From the NCBI RefSeq assembly GCF_026712245.1, contig NZ_JAPPUY010000005.1, positions 124,001 to 188,000 of the forward strand: DNA of 64,000 nt, given 5' to 3'. Origin of the DNA: Roseateles hydrophilus (GTDB taxonomy: Bacteria; Pseudomonadota; Gammaproteobacteria; Burkholderiales; Burkholderiaceae_C). The position numbers and the translations under genes were made by a program. Position 1 is the stretch's first letter, and every line of letters begins with the position of its first letter. The notes beneath the pieces are model-generated. The model did no database searches and was not told where the DNA came from. It saw only the letters and a list, made by a program, of their open reading frames with translations. This document shows, piece by piece, positions 45,120 through 55,017 of this stretch.

Positions 45120-45743
45120 TTACTTCTTGCCCTTCTTGCCCTTCTTGTCGTCGGCCGGGGCGGCAGCCACGACGACGATTTCTTCCGTCTTGGGCTCGAC
45201 CGGCGTCGCAACGACGGGGTTGGGCTTGCCGTGCGTGACGACCTTGATGCCCGCGGGGATCTTCATGTCGTTGACGTGCAGCGAGTGACCCTTGGTCAGG
45301 CCGGACAGGTCCACCTCGATGAACTCGGGCAGCTGCTGGGCCAGGCAGGTGATTTCCAGCTCGGTGATGACGTGGTTGACCGTGCACTTGTCGGTCTTCA
45401 CGGCCACGGAGTTCTCTTCACCGATGAAGTGCAGGGGCACCTTCTTCGTGATCTTGGTCGTGCCGTCCACGCGCTGGAAGTCGATGTGCTGGACTTGCGG
45501 CTTGTAGGGGTGCATCTGGAAGTCGCGCAGCAGCACTTGCGTGACCGTGCCATTCAGCTCCATGTCCAGCAGGGAGCTGTGGAAGGCTTCCTTCTTCAGG
45601 GCGTGGTACAGCGCGTTGTGATCGAGCTCGATCAGTGCGGGCTCACCGGCGCCGTAAACAATGCCGGGCACCTTGCCGGCGACGCGCAGGCGGCGGCTCG
45701 CTCCGGTCCCCTGCTGCTTGCGCTCAAAAGCGACGAACTTCAT
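45120..45743 (-). CDS. rplY: Ribosomal protein L25, long (CTC/TL5) form
   Basis: A 207-residue 5S rRNA-binding protein. The N-terminal L25 beta-barrel ([29 protein letters not shown]) is followed by the CTC domain ([27 protein letters not shown]). The C-terminal Lys-rich tail ([11 protein letters not shown]) is common in betaproteobacteria. It is flanked by terminators and follows prs. Confidence 0.95.
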   Translation of the reverse strand: MKFVAFERKQQGTGASRRLRVAGKVPGIVYGAGEPALIELDHNALYHALKKEAFHSSLLDMELNGTVTQVLLRDFQMHPYKPQVQHIDFQRVDGTTKITKKVPLHFIGEENSVAVKTDKCTVNHVITELEITCLAQQLPEFIEVDLSGLTKGHSLHVNDMKIPAGIKVVTHGKPNPVVATPVEPKTEEIVVVAAAPADDKKGKKGKK

Positions 45744-45791
45744 GGTTTATCTCCAAAAGAGAAACGGCGCCCGCGACCAGGCACCGCATTG

Positions 45792-45813
45792 AAAAAGCCG
45801 TCTTGCGACGGCT
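45792..45813 (-). terminator. Intrinsic terminator after prs
   Basis: Arms AGCCGTC and GACGGCT with a GCAA tetraloop (on the minus strand) followed by TTTTTC. It starts 12 bases beyond the prs stop codon and separates prs from rplY, although read-through is common at this locus. Confidence 0.9.
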
Positions 45814-45824
45814 ACGGGTTCCGA

Positions 45825-46787
45825 TCAGAAGTTGTTGTTCTGTTCGGAGAAAAGGCTGGTGACCGACTCGCCGTCGGAGATGCGGCGGATGGTCTCGGCG
45901 AACAGGAAGGCCACCGACAGCTGGCGGATCTTCTTGCAGGCCTTGGCCGCGTCGGTCAGCGGGATGGTGTTCGTGATGACGACCTCGTCCAGCTGCGAGC
46001 CGGCGATGCGCTCGATGGCCGGGCCCGACAGGATGGGGTGCGTGCAGTAGGCGAACACGCTCTTGGCGCCACGCGACTTCAGCACCTCGGCCGCCTTCAC
46101 CAGCGTGCCGGCGGTGTCGATCATGTCGTCCATGATCACGCAGTTGCGGCCTTCGATCTCGCCGATCACGTGCATCACTTCGGACACGTTGGCAGCCGGG
46201 CGGCGCTTGTCGATGATGGCCAGGTCGCAGCCCAGCTGCTTGGCCAGCGCGCGGGCACGCACCACGCCGCCGACGTCCGGCGACACGACCACCAGGTCGC
46301 TGTAGTTGCGGGCCTTCAGGTCCGACAGCAGCACCGGGGAGGCGTAGATGTTGTCGACGGGGATGTCGAAGAAGCCCTGGATCTGGTCGGCGTGCAGGTC
46401 CATCGTCAGCACGCGCTCGACGCCCACGGTTTCCAGGCAGTTGGCCACGACCTTGGCCGAAATGGGCACGCGCGTGGAACGCGGGCGGCGGTCCTGGCGG
46501 GCGTAACCGAAGTAGGGGATCACGGCCGTGATGCGGCGGGCGCTGGCGCGCTTGAGCGCGTCGGCCATGATCAGCAGCTCCATCAGGTTCTCGTTCGTCG
46601 GCGCGCAGGTGGGCTGGATGACGAACACGTCGCGGGCGCGGACGTTCTGCTGGATCTCGACGGTGACTTCACCGTCCGAGAAGCGGCCGACGACGGCCTT
46701 GCCCAACTCGAGGCCGAGGTGGGTAGCGATTTCTTGGGAGAGGACCGGGTTCGCGTTGCCGGTGAAGAGAACCGTATTGAGCAGCAC
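45825..46787 (-). CDS. prs: Ribose-phosphate pyrophosphokinase
   Basis: A 320-residue enzyme that makes PRPP from ribose 5-phosphate and ATP, feeding histidine, nucleotide and NAD synthesis. [24 protein letters not shown] and [13 protein letters not shown] are the catalytic segments and [16 protein letters not shown] the PRPP loop. The gene order tRNA-Gln, prs, rplY, pth is standard for Burkholderiales. Confidence 0.97.
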   Translation of the reverse strand: MLLNTVLFTGNANPVLSQEIATHLGLELGKAVVGRFSDGEVTVEIQQNVRARDVFVIQPTCAPTNENLMELLIMADALKRASARRITAVIPYFGYARQDRRPRSTRVPISAKVVANCLETVGVERVLTMDLHADQIQGFFDIPVDNIYASPVLLSDLKARNYSDLVVVSPDVGGVVRARALAKQLGCDLAIIDKRRPAANVSEVMHVIGEIEGRNCVIMDDMIDTAGTLVKAAEVLKSRGAKSVFAYCTHPILSGPAIERIAGSQLDEVVITNTIPLTDAAKACKKIRQLSVAFLFAETIRRISDGESVTSLFSEQNNNF

Positions 46788-46853
46788 TTGGAGCCTCTGG
46801 ATCAGTCAGTGGCTCGCTGACGCGCGCCGGTTCAGCGAAGTATCAGAAGAATT

Positions 46854-46930
46854 TGGCAGGGGAGGAAGGACTCGAACCCTCGCATGTCGGAATCAAAATC
46901 CGATGCCTTGACCAACTTGGCGACTCCCCT
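46854..46930 (-). tRNA. tRNA-Gln (anticodon UUG)
   Basis: On the minus strand the 77-base gene starts AGGGGAGTCGCCAAG and ends with an encoded CCA. The acceptor stem AGGGGAG / CTCCCCT pairs fully, the anticodon loop is in GGATTTTGATTCC with TTG at the centre, and the T-loop GGTTCGAGTCC is canonical. It lies between ispE and prs. Confidence 0.96.
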
Positions 46931-46969
46931 ACACAGGACACAGCAGAGCTGCTGCACCCCACAACTTGT

Positions 46970-47875
46970 TCAGTCTGCCCAGCCGCTGAGCGGATGGGTG
47001 GCCAGACTGTGGCAGATTCGACCGGTCCACCCTTCAGGCTGTGCCTGAAGCAATGTCGCCAGGGACTGATCGTCCTTGCCATTCTCTCCGTTCTCGGCCA
47101 ACACCGAAAACACCGCAGCGCCTGAGCCCGTCATCCGGGCGTTGCCGAATCGCTTCGACATCAGCGCCACCGCGTCTCGCACGTCACTGCTGATCGCTCC
47201 TGCCGCGGGCTGCAAGTCGTTTCGACCGAAGTCGGGACCGTACCCGCTGCAGTTTTGTTCTGCAGTTCCTGCCGAGGCGGGAAAGCCCATGACTATAGCG
47301 AGCTTTTCTGACCTTGCCAACAGATTGCTTGAAAAAATTTCCTTGGTTGCCAGACCGCCGGGGCCTTTGATGACGGCAAAGCGCTGTTGCGGCAGCGTGA
47401 TCGGGTGCAGGACTTCGCCGATGCCTTCGACGAAAGCCGGCCCGCCGCCCAGGAAAAAGGGCACGTCGGCGCCCAGCTTCAGGCCCAGTGCCAGCAGTTG
47501 CGACAAGGGCAGGCGCAGATCCCACAGGCGGTTCAGCGCGAGCAGCGTGGTGGCGGCGTCGGACGAGCCGCCGCCCATGCCGGCGCCGGCCGGCAGGCGC
47601 TTCTCCAAATGGATGTCGGCGCCCAGCGTGCAGCCGGTGTGCTGCTGCAGCAGGCGCGCAGCGCGCAGGCAGAGGTCGTCGGCGGGGAGGTCGCCGCCGA
47701 GCACGTCGTGCCGCTGCAGCCGGCCGTCGCTGCGGCATTCGATGTGCAGCGTGTCCATCCAGTCGATGAGAACGAACACGGACTGCAGCAGGTGATAGCC
47801 GTCGTCGCGCTTGCCGACGATGTGCAGGAAGAGGTTGAGCTTGGCCGGCGCGGCCAGGTCATGGAATGCTTTCAT
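46970..47875 (-). CDS. ispE: 4-diphosphocytidyl-2-C-methyl-D-erythritol kinase
   Basis: A 301-residue GHMP kinase of the MEP isoprenoid pathway. The ATP-binding loop is LPAGAGMGGGSSDAATTL and the N-terminal AAPAKLNLFLHIVGKRDDGYHLL is typical; GNARMTGSGAAVFSVL is the third GHMP motif. The start at MKAFHDLAAP overlaps the end of lolB by 17 bases. Confidence 0.96.
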   Translation of the reverse strand: MKAFHDLAAPAKLNLFLHIVGKRDDGYHLLQSVFVLIDWMDTLHIECRSDGRLQRHDVLGGDLPADDLCLRAARLLQQHTGCTLGADIHLEKRLPAGAGMGGGSSDAATTLLALNRLWDLRLPLSQLLALGLKLGADVPFFLGGGPAFVEGIGEVLHPITLPQQRFAVIKGPGGLATKEIFSSNLLARSEKLAIVMGFPASAGTAEQNCSGYGPDFGRNDLQPAAGAISSDVRDAVALMSKRFGNARMTGSGAAVFSVLAENGENGKDDQSLATLLQAQPEGWTGRICHSLATHPLSGWAD

Positions 47876-48392
47876 CGCCTCCGTCCAGTTTGGCGCGCAG
47901 CGTGACGACGGGCGCGGCCAGGCGTGTGGCGACGAGCGCCGGCAGCTTGGGTTCAATGCGCCAGCCCAGTTGCTCGAAGCCGTTGGCGGTCTTTTGGTGC
48001 GGGGCTGCGGGCCAGGGGCGGGCCTGCAGCCAGTCGAACAGTGCGGCCACCGGCACGGCCTCGCCCAGCATCTCGCGGGTCAGCGCGTCGAGGTCGTCGA
48101 ACTGGCGCTCGCCGTCGGGCGTTTGCAGCGTGGCCCGGCCGGGCTGCCAGCTGGCGCGGGCCAGCAGCGGGCCCAGCGGCGAGGTCAGCTCCAGCCGTCC
48201 AGCCTCCGGGCCGCCGAACAGCTCGAAGCTGGCCGCGCCGCCGGTGCCGCGGTTGTGCACGTCGCCCGCCACGGTGACGCTGATGCGACCGCCCAGCCGG
48301 GCCTGTGCTGCGGTGGCGCCGTCCGTCGGGGTCTTGGGCAGTTGCGCGCAGCCCGCGAGGGCCAGCGCCAAAGACAGAACGATGGCTCTCAC
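47859..48392 (-). CDS. lolB: Outer-membrane lipoprotein insertion protein LolB
   Basis: A 177-residue lipoprotein: lipobox LALAGC with Cys15 as the lipidated residue. The mature beta-barrel-like domain contains GGRISVTV, GRLELTSPLGPLLARASW and DDLDALTREMLGEAVPVAALFDWL, the pattern of LolB. It receives lipoproteins from LolA at the outer membrane. It overlaps the TPR gene by 4 bases. Confidence 0.9.
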   Translation of the reverse strand: MRAIVLSLALALAGCAQLPKTPTDGATAAQARLGGRISVTVAGDVHNRGTGGAASFELFGGPEAGRLELTSPLGPLLARASWQPGRATLQTPDGERQFDDLDALTREMLGEAVPVAALFDWLQARPWPAAPHQKTANGFEQLGWRIEPKLPALVATRLAAPVVTLRAKLDGGDESIP

Positions 48393-50122
48393 GGCTTGAC
48401 CTGGAGGCGCTTCAACGTGTCGCGCAGGGCCTCGTTGTCCGGCTCGCGCTGCAGGCCTTGCGCGAAGACGAGGCGGGCCTCGTCCGGCGCACCGCTAGCC
48501 CACAGGGCCTCGCCGAGGTGGGCCGCGATCTCGGCATCGGGCCGGCCGCTGTAGGCCTGTCGGAGCAGCTTCACGGCTTCGGCCAGGTTGCCCAGGCGGA
48601 ACTCCACCCAGCCCAGGCTGTCGACGATGAAGGACTCGCCCGGCGCCAGCTTCAGCGCCTGCTCGATGAGTTGCTTGGCTTCGGTCAGGCGGACGTTGCG
48701 ATCGGCCAGTGAGTAGCCCAGCGCGTTGTAGGCGTGGTGGTGGTCGGGCTTGAGGGCGATGACGCGGCGCAGCTGCGCCTCCATGTCGCCGAAGCGGCCC
48801 AGCTTCTCGCTCATCATGGCCTGCTCGTACAGCAGGTCGGTGTCGTCCTTGAAGCGCTCGGTGGCGGCCTTCAGCACGTCGGCGGCGGCGTTGTGATCGC
48901 GCCGTTCGCGCAGCAGCTGGGCCTCGGCCAGCAGCGCGGCGCGGGCGTCGGCGTCACTGGCATCGCCGGGGGCCTGCAGCAGCTTGCGGGCCTGCTCCAA
49001 CTGGCCGCGGCGAGCCAGCAGGCTGGCGCGGCGGTAGCGCACGTCCAGCTCGTTGCCGTCGATCTTCTGCAGCGCGGCCTCGGCGGCCTTCAGGTCGCCG
49101 CGCTGCTCGGACAGCTGTGACAGCATCAGCCACGCGCTGCGCCGGCCCTCGGCACGGGCCTTGACCTCGGCGTCCGTGCCGGGGGCGGGCGTGTCCAGGC
49201 GCTTGAGGCCTTCGCGCAGCGCGGCTTCGGCGGCGGGCAGGTGCTTGAGATCCAGCTCGACGGCGCCCAGCGCCAGCCAGACAGCCGGGTTGTCGGGCGT
49301 GGCCTCGGTCAGCAGCCGGAACTCGCGTGCCGCGTCGGCGTTGCGCTGCACCTTCAGCAGCGTGCGGGCGTAGGCCTGGCGCAGCGCGTGCTGATCGGGC
49401 TTGCGGGCCAGGCGCGCAGTGATGAAGGACTCGGCCTGCGGCTCGCTGGGCATGAGGTCGACGGCCAGTTGCATGGCGTCGTCGCCGTCGGGTAGGGCCT
49501 TGTCCAGCTCGTGGATGAGCGTCAGTGCGCGCCCGTTTTCGCCCGCGTTGACGGCCAGGCGCGCCTCCGTGAACGCCGCGGCGGGCTTGAGCGCACCGGT
49601 TTGTGCCTGCAGCACGGGGGCCAGCGCGGCGTACACGGCCTTGGGGTCGGGCGAGCGCTGGAACAGATGGGGCAGCGAGACGATGTAGCCCTGGCGCTTC
49701 TCCGCTGGCGCCAGGCGCAGCAGGGCCCGCAGCGGCTGCGTGAGCTCGGCCGGCTTGTTCAGCAGCGCGAGCAGTTGCACGATGGTCTGGTGCGCCTCGA
49801 CGGATGTGGGCACGGTGTCGGCCCAGCCGCGCGCAGCCAGCAGCGCCTGGTCGCCCGCGCGGGCCTGCAGCGCGATGTTGACCACGCGCTTGAACAAGGC
49901 CTCGTCGCCGGTGCGCCGTGCAGCGTCCAGCAGCACCTGGAAGGCGACGCCGACCTGGCCGTTGCCCAGCTCCAGTTCGCCGATCAGCAGCTGGTAGAAC
50001 AGCGGCGCGTCCATCGACGAGTTGCTGACGGGCGGGGTGGCGGGCGGCGCCTCCTGGGCGTGGGCGTGCAGCCCCAGCAGCAGGGCGGCGGCGCAGGCGA
50101 CGCGGCGGACGATGAACGGCAT
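48389..50122 (-). CDS. Large exported tetratricopeptide-repeat protein
   Basis: A 577-residue protein with a signal peptide (ending LLGLHAHAQ). It is almost entirely made of TPR units, for example LTEATPDNPAVWLALGAVELD and RVIALKPDHHHAYNALGYSLAD. In Burkholderiales this gene is fixed beside lolB, suggesting a role in envelope assembly, but the partner is unknown. It is divergent from mutM. Confidence 0.88.
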   Translation of the reverse strand: MPFIVRRVACAAALLLGLHAHAQEAPPATPPVSNSSMDAPLFYQLLIGELELGNGQVGVAFQVLLDAARRTGDEALFKRVVNIALQARAGDQALLAARGWADTVPTSVEAHQTIVQLLALLNKPAELTQPLRALLRLAPAEKRQGYIVSLPHLFQRSPDPKAVYAALAPVLQAQTGALKPAAAFTEARLAVNAGENGRALTLIHELDKALPDGDDAMQLAVDLMPSEPQAESFITARLARKPDQHALRQAYARTLLKVQRNADAAREFRLLTEATPDNPAVWLALGAVELDLKHLPAAEAALREGLKRLDTPAPGTDAEVKARAEGRRSAWLMLSQLSEQRGDLKAAEAALQKIDGNELDVRYRRASLLARRGQLEQARKLLQAPGDASDADARAALLAEAQLLRERRDHNAAADVLKAATERFKDDTDLLYEQAMMSEKLGRFGDMEAQLRRVIALKPDHHHAYNALGYSLADRNVRLTEAKQLIEQALKLAPGESFIVDSLGWVEFRLGNLAEAVKLLRQAYSGRPDAEIAAHLGEALWASGAPDEARLVFAQGLQREPDNEALRDTLKRLQVKP

Positions 50123-50184
50123 TCGGACTCCAGCGAGCCCCCGGGGCGACCCCGGGGATAGGGCGCTGATTATGATTTCCGCCC

Positions 50185-51003
50185 ATGCCCGAGTTACCCG
50201 AAGTCGAAGTCACGCGCCGCAGCTTTGCCGCCGCCATCGAAGGCGCCCACGTGACCGGTCTGCGCCTGGGAAAACCGCTGCGCTGGCCGCTCGGGGTGGA
50301 CCCCGAAACCCTGCTGGGCGCCCGCGTCGGGGCCGTGCAAAGACGCGGTAAATATTTGTGGCTGCCGCTGGGTGAGGCGGGCGGGCTGCTGATGCACCTG
50401 GGCATGTCGGGCTCGCTGGCCTTTCTCGACACGACGCCCGCGCCCGGCACGCACGACCACTTCGACCTGCACACCGACCGCGGCCTGCTGCGCCTGACCG
50501 ATCCGCGCCGTTTTGGCGCCGTCGTCTGGGGCGCGGCGCTGGAGGCCGAGCCGGTCACGACGCTGCTGGCCGGCCTGGGTCTGGAGCCGTTTGACGAGCG
50601 CTTCGACGGCCTGCACCTGCACGCGGCCCTGAGCGGCCGTCGCGTGGCGATCAAGCAGGCGCTGCTGGCGGGCGACATCGTCGTCGGCGCCGGCAACATC
50701 TACGCCTGCGAGGCGCTGTTCATGGCCGGTATCGATCCGCGCCTGGCCGCCGGCAAGCTCAGCCGGCCGCGCGCTGACAAGCTCGCGCTGGCCGTGCGCA
50801 CCGTGCTGGGCCAGGCGCTGGAGGCGGGCGGCACGACGCTGCGCGACTTCCGCGACGCGCACGGCGTGGCCGGCAGCTTCCAGATGCAGGCCCAGGTCTA
50901 CGGCCGCGAAGGCGAGCCCTGCCGGCGCTGCGGCACGGCCATCCGGCGCATCGTGCAAGGTCAGCGTTCCACCTTTTTTTGCCCCACATGCCAGAAGCGT
51001 TGA
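50185..51003 (+). CDS. mutM: Formamidopyrimidine-DNA glycosylase
   Basis: A 272-residue DNA-repair enzyme that removes 8-oxoguanine. The catalytic Pro is at the N-terminus ([12 protein letters not shown]), the AP-lyase and helix-two-turn-helix region is around [13 protein letters not shown], and the zinc finger is [20 protein letters not shown] followed by CPTC. It overlaps mutY by 16 bases, so the two GO-repair enzymes are co-expressed. Confidence 0.97.
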   Translation: MPELPEVEVTRRSFAAAIEGAHVTGLRLGKPLRWPLGVDPETLLGARVGAVQRRGKYLWLPLGEAGGLLMHLGMSGSLAFLDTTPAPGTHDHFDLHTDRGLLRLTDPRRFGAVVWGAALEAEPVTTLLAGLGLEPFDERFDGLHLHAALSGRRVAIKQALLAGDIVVGAGNIYACEALFMAGIDPRLAAGKLSRPRADKLALAVRTVLGQALEAGGTTLRDFRDAHGVAGSFQMQAQVYGREGEPCRRCGTAIRRIVQGQRSTFFCPTCQKR

Positions 51004-52004
51004 TCGAGGACTTCGGCAAGACCGTCGTCGCCTGGCAGAAGCGCCATGGCCGCCACACGCTGCCGTGGCAGAACACCCGCGATCCCTACCGCGTGTGGCT
51101 GTCCGAGGTCATGCTGCAGCAGACGCAGGTGACGACCGTGCTGGGCTACTACGAGCGCTTCCTCGCGCGCTGGCCGCGGGTGACCGACCTGGCCGCCGCG
51201 ACACTGGACGAGGTGCTCGCGCAGTGGGCCGGCCTGGGCTACTACAGCCGCGCGCGCAACCTGCATGCCTGTGCCAAGGCGGTGGCCGAGCTGCATGGCG
51301 GCGAGTTCCCGCGCAGCGCTGCGGGCCTGCAGACGCTGCCGGGCATCGGCCGCTCCACCGCTGCGGCCATCGCGGCCTTCTGCTTTGCCGAGCGCGTGGC
51401 CATCCTGGACGGCAACGTCAAGCGCGTGCTGTCCCGCGTGCTGGCCTACGAGGGCGACCTCGCCAGCAGCGCCGCCGAGAAGAAGCTGTGGGACCACGCC
51501 ACCGCGCTGCTGCCCGCGCACGAGGTGGACCGTTACACGCAGGGCCTGATGGACCTGGGCGCGACGGTCTGCGGCGCGCGCTCGCCCGACTGCCTGATCT
51601 GCCCGGTGCAGCCGCTGTGCCGTGGCCAGCAGCAGGGCGACCCGACCCGCTTCCCCATCAAGACCAAGAAGCTCAAGCGCAGTCAGCGTGAGAACTGGTG
51701 GCTGTGGGTGGAGCGGCAGGGCCAGGTCTTGCTGCAGCAGCGGCCGGCCACCGGTGTGTGGGCCGGTCTGTGGACGCTGCCGATGTTCGACGACGAAGCC
51801 AGCGCTCGTGCCGCGCTGCCGGGCAGCGCAGTCGAGCCGCTGCCGCGCATCCAGCATGCGCTGACGCACTTCGACTGGGTGCTGCACACCTTGCGCGCGC
51901 AGGAGCCGGCACGTTTGCTTTCAGAGGGCACCTGGGTGGCCCGCGAGCGATTGGGTGACTACGCGCTGCCTGCGCCGTTAAAAAGGCTCATCGACGGGGG
52001 GTGA
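50988..52004 (+). CDS. mutY: Adenine DNA glycosylase
   Basis: A 338-residue enzyme removing adenine opposite 8-oxoguanine. The helix-hairpin-helix with catalytic Asp region is [20 protein letters not shown] and [14 protein letters not shown]. The 4Fe-4S site is C-x6-C-x2-C-x5-C in [17 protein letters not shown]. The C-terminal NUDIX-like domain (about 230-338) recognises oxoguanine. ATG is preferred over a TTG three codons upstream. Confidence 0.96.
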   Translation: MPEALIEDFGKTVVAWQKRHGRHTLPWQNTRDPYRVWLSEVMLQQTQVTTVLGYYERFLARWPRVTDLAAATLDEVLAQWAGLGYYSRARNLHACAKAVAELHGGEFPRSAAGLQTLPGIGRSTAAAIAAFCFAERVAILDGNVKRVLSRVLAYEGDLASSAAEKKLWDHATALLPAHEVDRYTQGLMDLGATVCGARSPDCLICPVQPLCRGQQQGDPTRFPIKTKKLKRSQRENWWLWVERQGQVLLQQRPATGVWAGLWTLPMFDDEASARAALPGSAVEPLPRIQHALTHFDWVLHTLRAQEPARLLSEGTWVARERLGDYALPAPLKRLIDGG

Positions 52005-52077
52005 CCCGGCGCCGCCTGCATTGCCCGGCCTGGGGTAAACGGGCACAGTCAACTCAGAACAAGACGAGGGGACTGCC

Positions 52078-53874
52078 ATGGACTTCCTGAAGAACCTGCG
52101 CGTCGGCGCGCGCCTGGGGCTGGCGTTCGCGCTGGTGCTGGCGCTGATGCTCGCGATGGCCGCGGTGGGCGCGCAGCTGGTGCGCTCCATCAACTACTAC
52201 GCGGAGTACTACCCCCAGAACATCCTGCCCTCGCTGCGCGTCATCCACAAGGTCGACGGCGCCATCGGCGATGTGCGGCGGCTGGAGCAGCAGCACATCC
52301 TGACCGACGACGACAAGGAGAAGAAGGCCATGGCCGGGCGCATCGCCCAGGCACGCAGCGAGATGGCCAAGGCGTTCAAGGACTACGAGGCGCTGGCGTC
52401 GGATGACGAGGACCGCGCGCTGTTGAAGAAGGTGAGCGATGCGGTGGCGGCCTACCTGGCGCTGCAGGACAAGGTGCTCAAGGCCTCCGATGAAAGCGCG
52501 GCCGACCCGACCCAGGGCACGGCGGCGCGCGAGATGTCCATGGGCGCGGTGGGCAGCGTCTACCTGCCCGCGCGCGAGGCCGTCGCCACATGGTGGGAAT
52601 ACAACGAGAAGCTGGCCGCGCAGGCCACGGTCTCGGCGGCGGCGGCCTATCAGCGTGTGCTGTGGATCTTCGGCATCGTGTCGGCCGTGGCGCTGGCCCT
52701 GGGGGCCTTGGCGGCGCGCATCATCACGCGCTCCATCACCGGCCCGGTGCAGCAGGCCTCGGCCGCGGTCAAGGCCGTGGCGGGCGGCGACCTCACGCAA
52801 CGCGTGGTCAGCACCAGCCGCGACGAACTCGGTCAACTGCTGGCCATGCTGGACGACATGACGCAGAACCTCGCGGGCATGGTGTCGGGCGTACGCCAGG
52901 GGTGCGACCAGCTCAACGTGGCTGCGGCCGAGATCGCGCAGGGCAATGCAGATCTGTCGGCGCGCACCGAAAGCCAGGCCTCCAGCCTGGAGCAGACGGC
53001 CGCGTCGGTGGAGCAGATGGCCTCGCAGATCCGCGCCAACGCCGACAACGCCCGTCAGGCTGACCAGCTCGCGAACCGCGCGTCCGAGGTCGCGCAGTCC
53101 GGTGGCGCGGCGGTGGGCGAGGTGGTCGCGACCATGGAGGCCATCTCGGCCGCCAGCCGTCGCATCGCCGACATCATCGGCACCATCGACGGCATCGCGT
53201 TCCAGACCAACATCCTGGCGCTGAACGCGGCCGTGGAGGCCGCGCGGGCCGGCGAGCAGGGGCGTGGCTTTGCCGTCGTGGCCGGCGAGGTGCGGCTGCT
53301 GGCCCAGCGCAGCGCCGAGGCAGCCAAGGAGATCAAGAGCCTGATCGGCGACAGTGTCGCCAAGGTGGAGAGCGGCAGCACGCAGGTGCTGTCGGCGCGC
53401 GAGACCATCGACCAGATGGTGGGCGAGGTGCGCCGCGTGAGCGACCTGGTTGGCGAGATCATGGTGTCCAGCCGCGAGCAGAGCGAGGGCGTGGGCCAGA
53501 TCAACACCGCCGTCAGCCAGCTGGACCAGGCCACGCAGCAGAACGCGGCACTGGTGGAGCAGACGGCGGCGGCCGCGGAGAGCATGCGCACGCAGACGGG
53601 CAAGCTGGTCGAGGCGGTCGCGGCCTTCCACGTCAGCGGCGCGCCGAGGCAGGCGCCGTTGTCGCGCGCGGCGCCTGCGCCAGCCCGGCCATCAGCAGCC
53701 AAGCCGGTGGCGGCCCGGCCGTCGATCAAGCCCGCCGCACCGCGCCCGCCTGCGGGCGGTGCGGCGTCGCCCCGACCCGCGCCACCCTTGCCGCCCACGC
53801 CGCCCACGCCGCCTGCGGTGACGCCAGCGCCGCGCGCGGCCGCTGGCGCCGAGGGCGACTGGGAGACCTTCTAG
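52078..53874 (+). CDS. Methyl-accepting chemotaxis protein with CheR-binding tail
   Basis: A 598-residue chemoreceptor: membrane helix near residues 10-35, periplasmic four-helix sensor (about 35-195), second helix ([19 protein letters not shown]), HAMP domain, and signalling domain with the hairpin tip [20 protein letters not shown]. After it comes a 90-residue Pro/Ala-rich linker ending in DWETF, which matches the NWETF-type pentapeptide that tethers CheR and CheB. The ligand is unknown. Its stop overlaps the convergent oxidase gene. Confidence 0.93.
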   Translation: MDFLKNLRVGARLGLAFALVLALMLAMAAVGAQLVRSINYYAEYYPQNILPSLRVIHKVDGAIGDVRRLEQQHILTDDDKEKKAMAGRIAQARSEMAKAFKDYEALASDDEDRALLKKVSDAVAAYLALQDKVLKASDESAADPTQGTAAREMSMGAVGSVYLPAREAVATWWEYNEKLAAQATVSAAAAYQRVLWIFGIVSAVALALGALAARIITRSITGPVQQASAAVKAVAGGDLTQRVVSTSRDELGQLLAMLDDMTQNLAGMVSGVRQGCDQLNVAAAEIAQGNADLSARTESQASSLEQTAASVEQMASQIRANADNARQADQLANRASEVAQSGGAAVGEVVATMEAISAASRRIADIIGTIDGIAFQTNILALNAAVEAARAGEQGRGFAVVAGEVRLLAQRSAEAAKEIKSLIGDSVAKVESGSTQVLSARETIDQMVGEVRRVSDLVGEIMVSSREQSEGVGQINTAVSQLDQATQQNAALVEQTAAAAESMRTQTGKLVEAVAAFHVSGAPRQAPLSRAAPAPARPSAAKPVAARPSIKPAAPRPPAGGAASPRPAPPLPPTPPTPPAVTPAPRAAAGAEGDWETF

Positions 53875-55007
53875 CCGAACAGCGCCGCGAGGCGCCGCAC
53901 GGCGTCCTCTGCCTGCGCACGGTCGGGGCGCAGGTCGGCGCTGCCGAAGTCGTGCTCGCCCATCGCGGCGATCAGCAGGCCGTCGCGGCGCGGCAGCGCG
54001 ACGACGTTGCGGCCGCGGTAGATCACCGCGTAGTCCACGTCGGGCTGCGGGATCAGCCGTGCCGTCTGGCCGCGCACCGGCGTCAGGTGCGGGTCGCCCA
54101 GCAGCGTGCGCGCGCCGTCGCCGGTGCAGTTGGCGATGACGCGCTCGGGCAGGCGTGCCCAGTCGCGCGGCTGGTGGAACTCGCGCTGCACCAGCTCGCC
54201 GCCGTCGCGGGCGAAGTCGTCCAGCAGCAGCCGCTGGTAGGCCGGGATGTTGAACACCAGCTGCGTGAAGCGGCGCGCCTGCACGTGGCGGAACGGGTGC
54301 TCGTGTGCCGCCAGCGCCTGGCCGCGTGGGCGCAGATCGGCGACGCGGCCGGCGAGGTCGGGGTAGTCCGGCTCGCCGGCATGGGGCGCGTAGTTGGGCA
54401 GCGGTGCATCGAAGCCGTGGTCGGCGACGAGGTAGCCGTCGTGCCATTCGACCGGCCCGCTCGGCAGGCCCAGGTAGCCCTGGTGCAGCTTGAAGGACGC
54501 GCGTGCCATCGCCTCCCAGTCGGCACACCAGGCCTCGCTGGCGTGCTCGGCGGTGACGATGCGCGAGTCTGGCGTCCACAGGCCGGTGGCCGCGCCGGAG
54601 TGCACGTGCGGTGGTCTGTCCCTGGCGTAGAGCCGCACCTTGAAGCCCGCCTGCTGGGCGGTGCGCGCGGTGGTCAGGCCGATGGCGCCGCAGCCGATGA
54701 CGGCGATGCGCTCGCCCGGCCGGGCATGGGCCTGCAGCAGCGCCAGCGCGCGCTGCGCCGAGCCCCAGCTCAGCGACCAGCCGCTGCCGCCGTGGCCGTA
54801 GTGGTGCACCACGGTCTTGCCATGCAGCCGCTGCGCCTCGATGCGCGGCCCCGGCGCACGGAAGGGGCGGATGCCGACGGCGATGTCGATGAGGCGGTCA
54901 ACCTGCAGCCGCATGGCGGTGGGCGTGCGCGGCGGGGCGAAGTCCAGCGCCGAGGCGGGCAGGGCGATGCCTGCGGCCGCGGCCGCGAACAGCTGACGTC
55001 GTTGCAT
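53871..55007 (-). CDS. Tat-exported D-amino-acid-oxidase-like flavoprotein, permuted
   Basis: A 378-residue protein with a twin-arginine-like start ([17 protein letters not shown]). The DAO signature that is C-terminal in known oxidases is here near the N-terminus: GIRPFR (R47) and [12 protein letters not shown] with SWGSA (66-84). The FAD loop [11 protein letters not shown] (101-111) follows, then [15 protein letters not shown] (293-296) and PVRGQ (310-314). This motif order suggests a circular permutation. It would oxidise D-amino acids in the periplasm; FAD-protein export fits Tat. It starts 10 bases after the BlaR1-type gene. Confidence 0.78.
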   Translation of the reverse strand: MQRRQLFAAAAAGIALPASALDFAPPRTPTAMRLQVDRLIDIAVGIRPFRAPGPRIEAQRLHGKTVVHHYGHGGSGWSLSWGSAQRALALLQAHARPGERIAVIGCGAIGLTTARTAQQAGFKVRLYARDRPPHVHSGAATGLWTPDSRIVTAEHASEAWCADWEAMARASFKLHQGYLGLPSGPVEWHDGYLVADHGFDAPLPNYAPHAGEPDYPDLAGRVADLRPRGQALAAHEHPFRHVQARRFTQLVFNIPAYQRLLLDDFARDGGELVQREFHQPRDWARLPERVIANCTGDGARTLLGDPHLTPVRGQTARLIPQPDVDYAVIYRGRNVVALPRRDGLLIAAMGEHDFGSADLRPDRAQAEDAVRRLAALFG

Positions 55008-55017
55008 GGCGGGAGTC

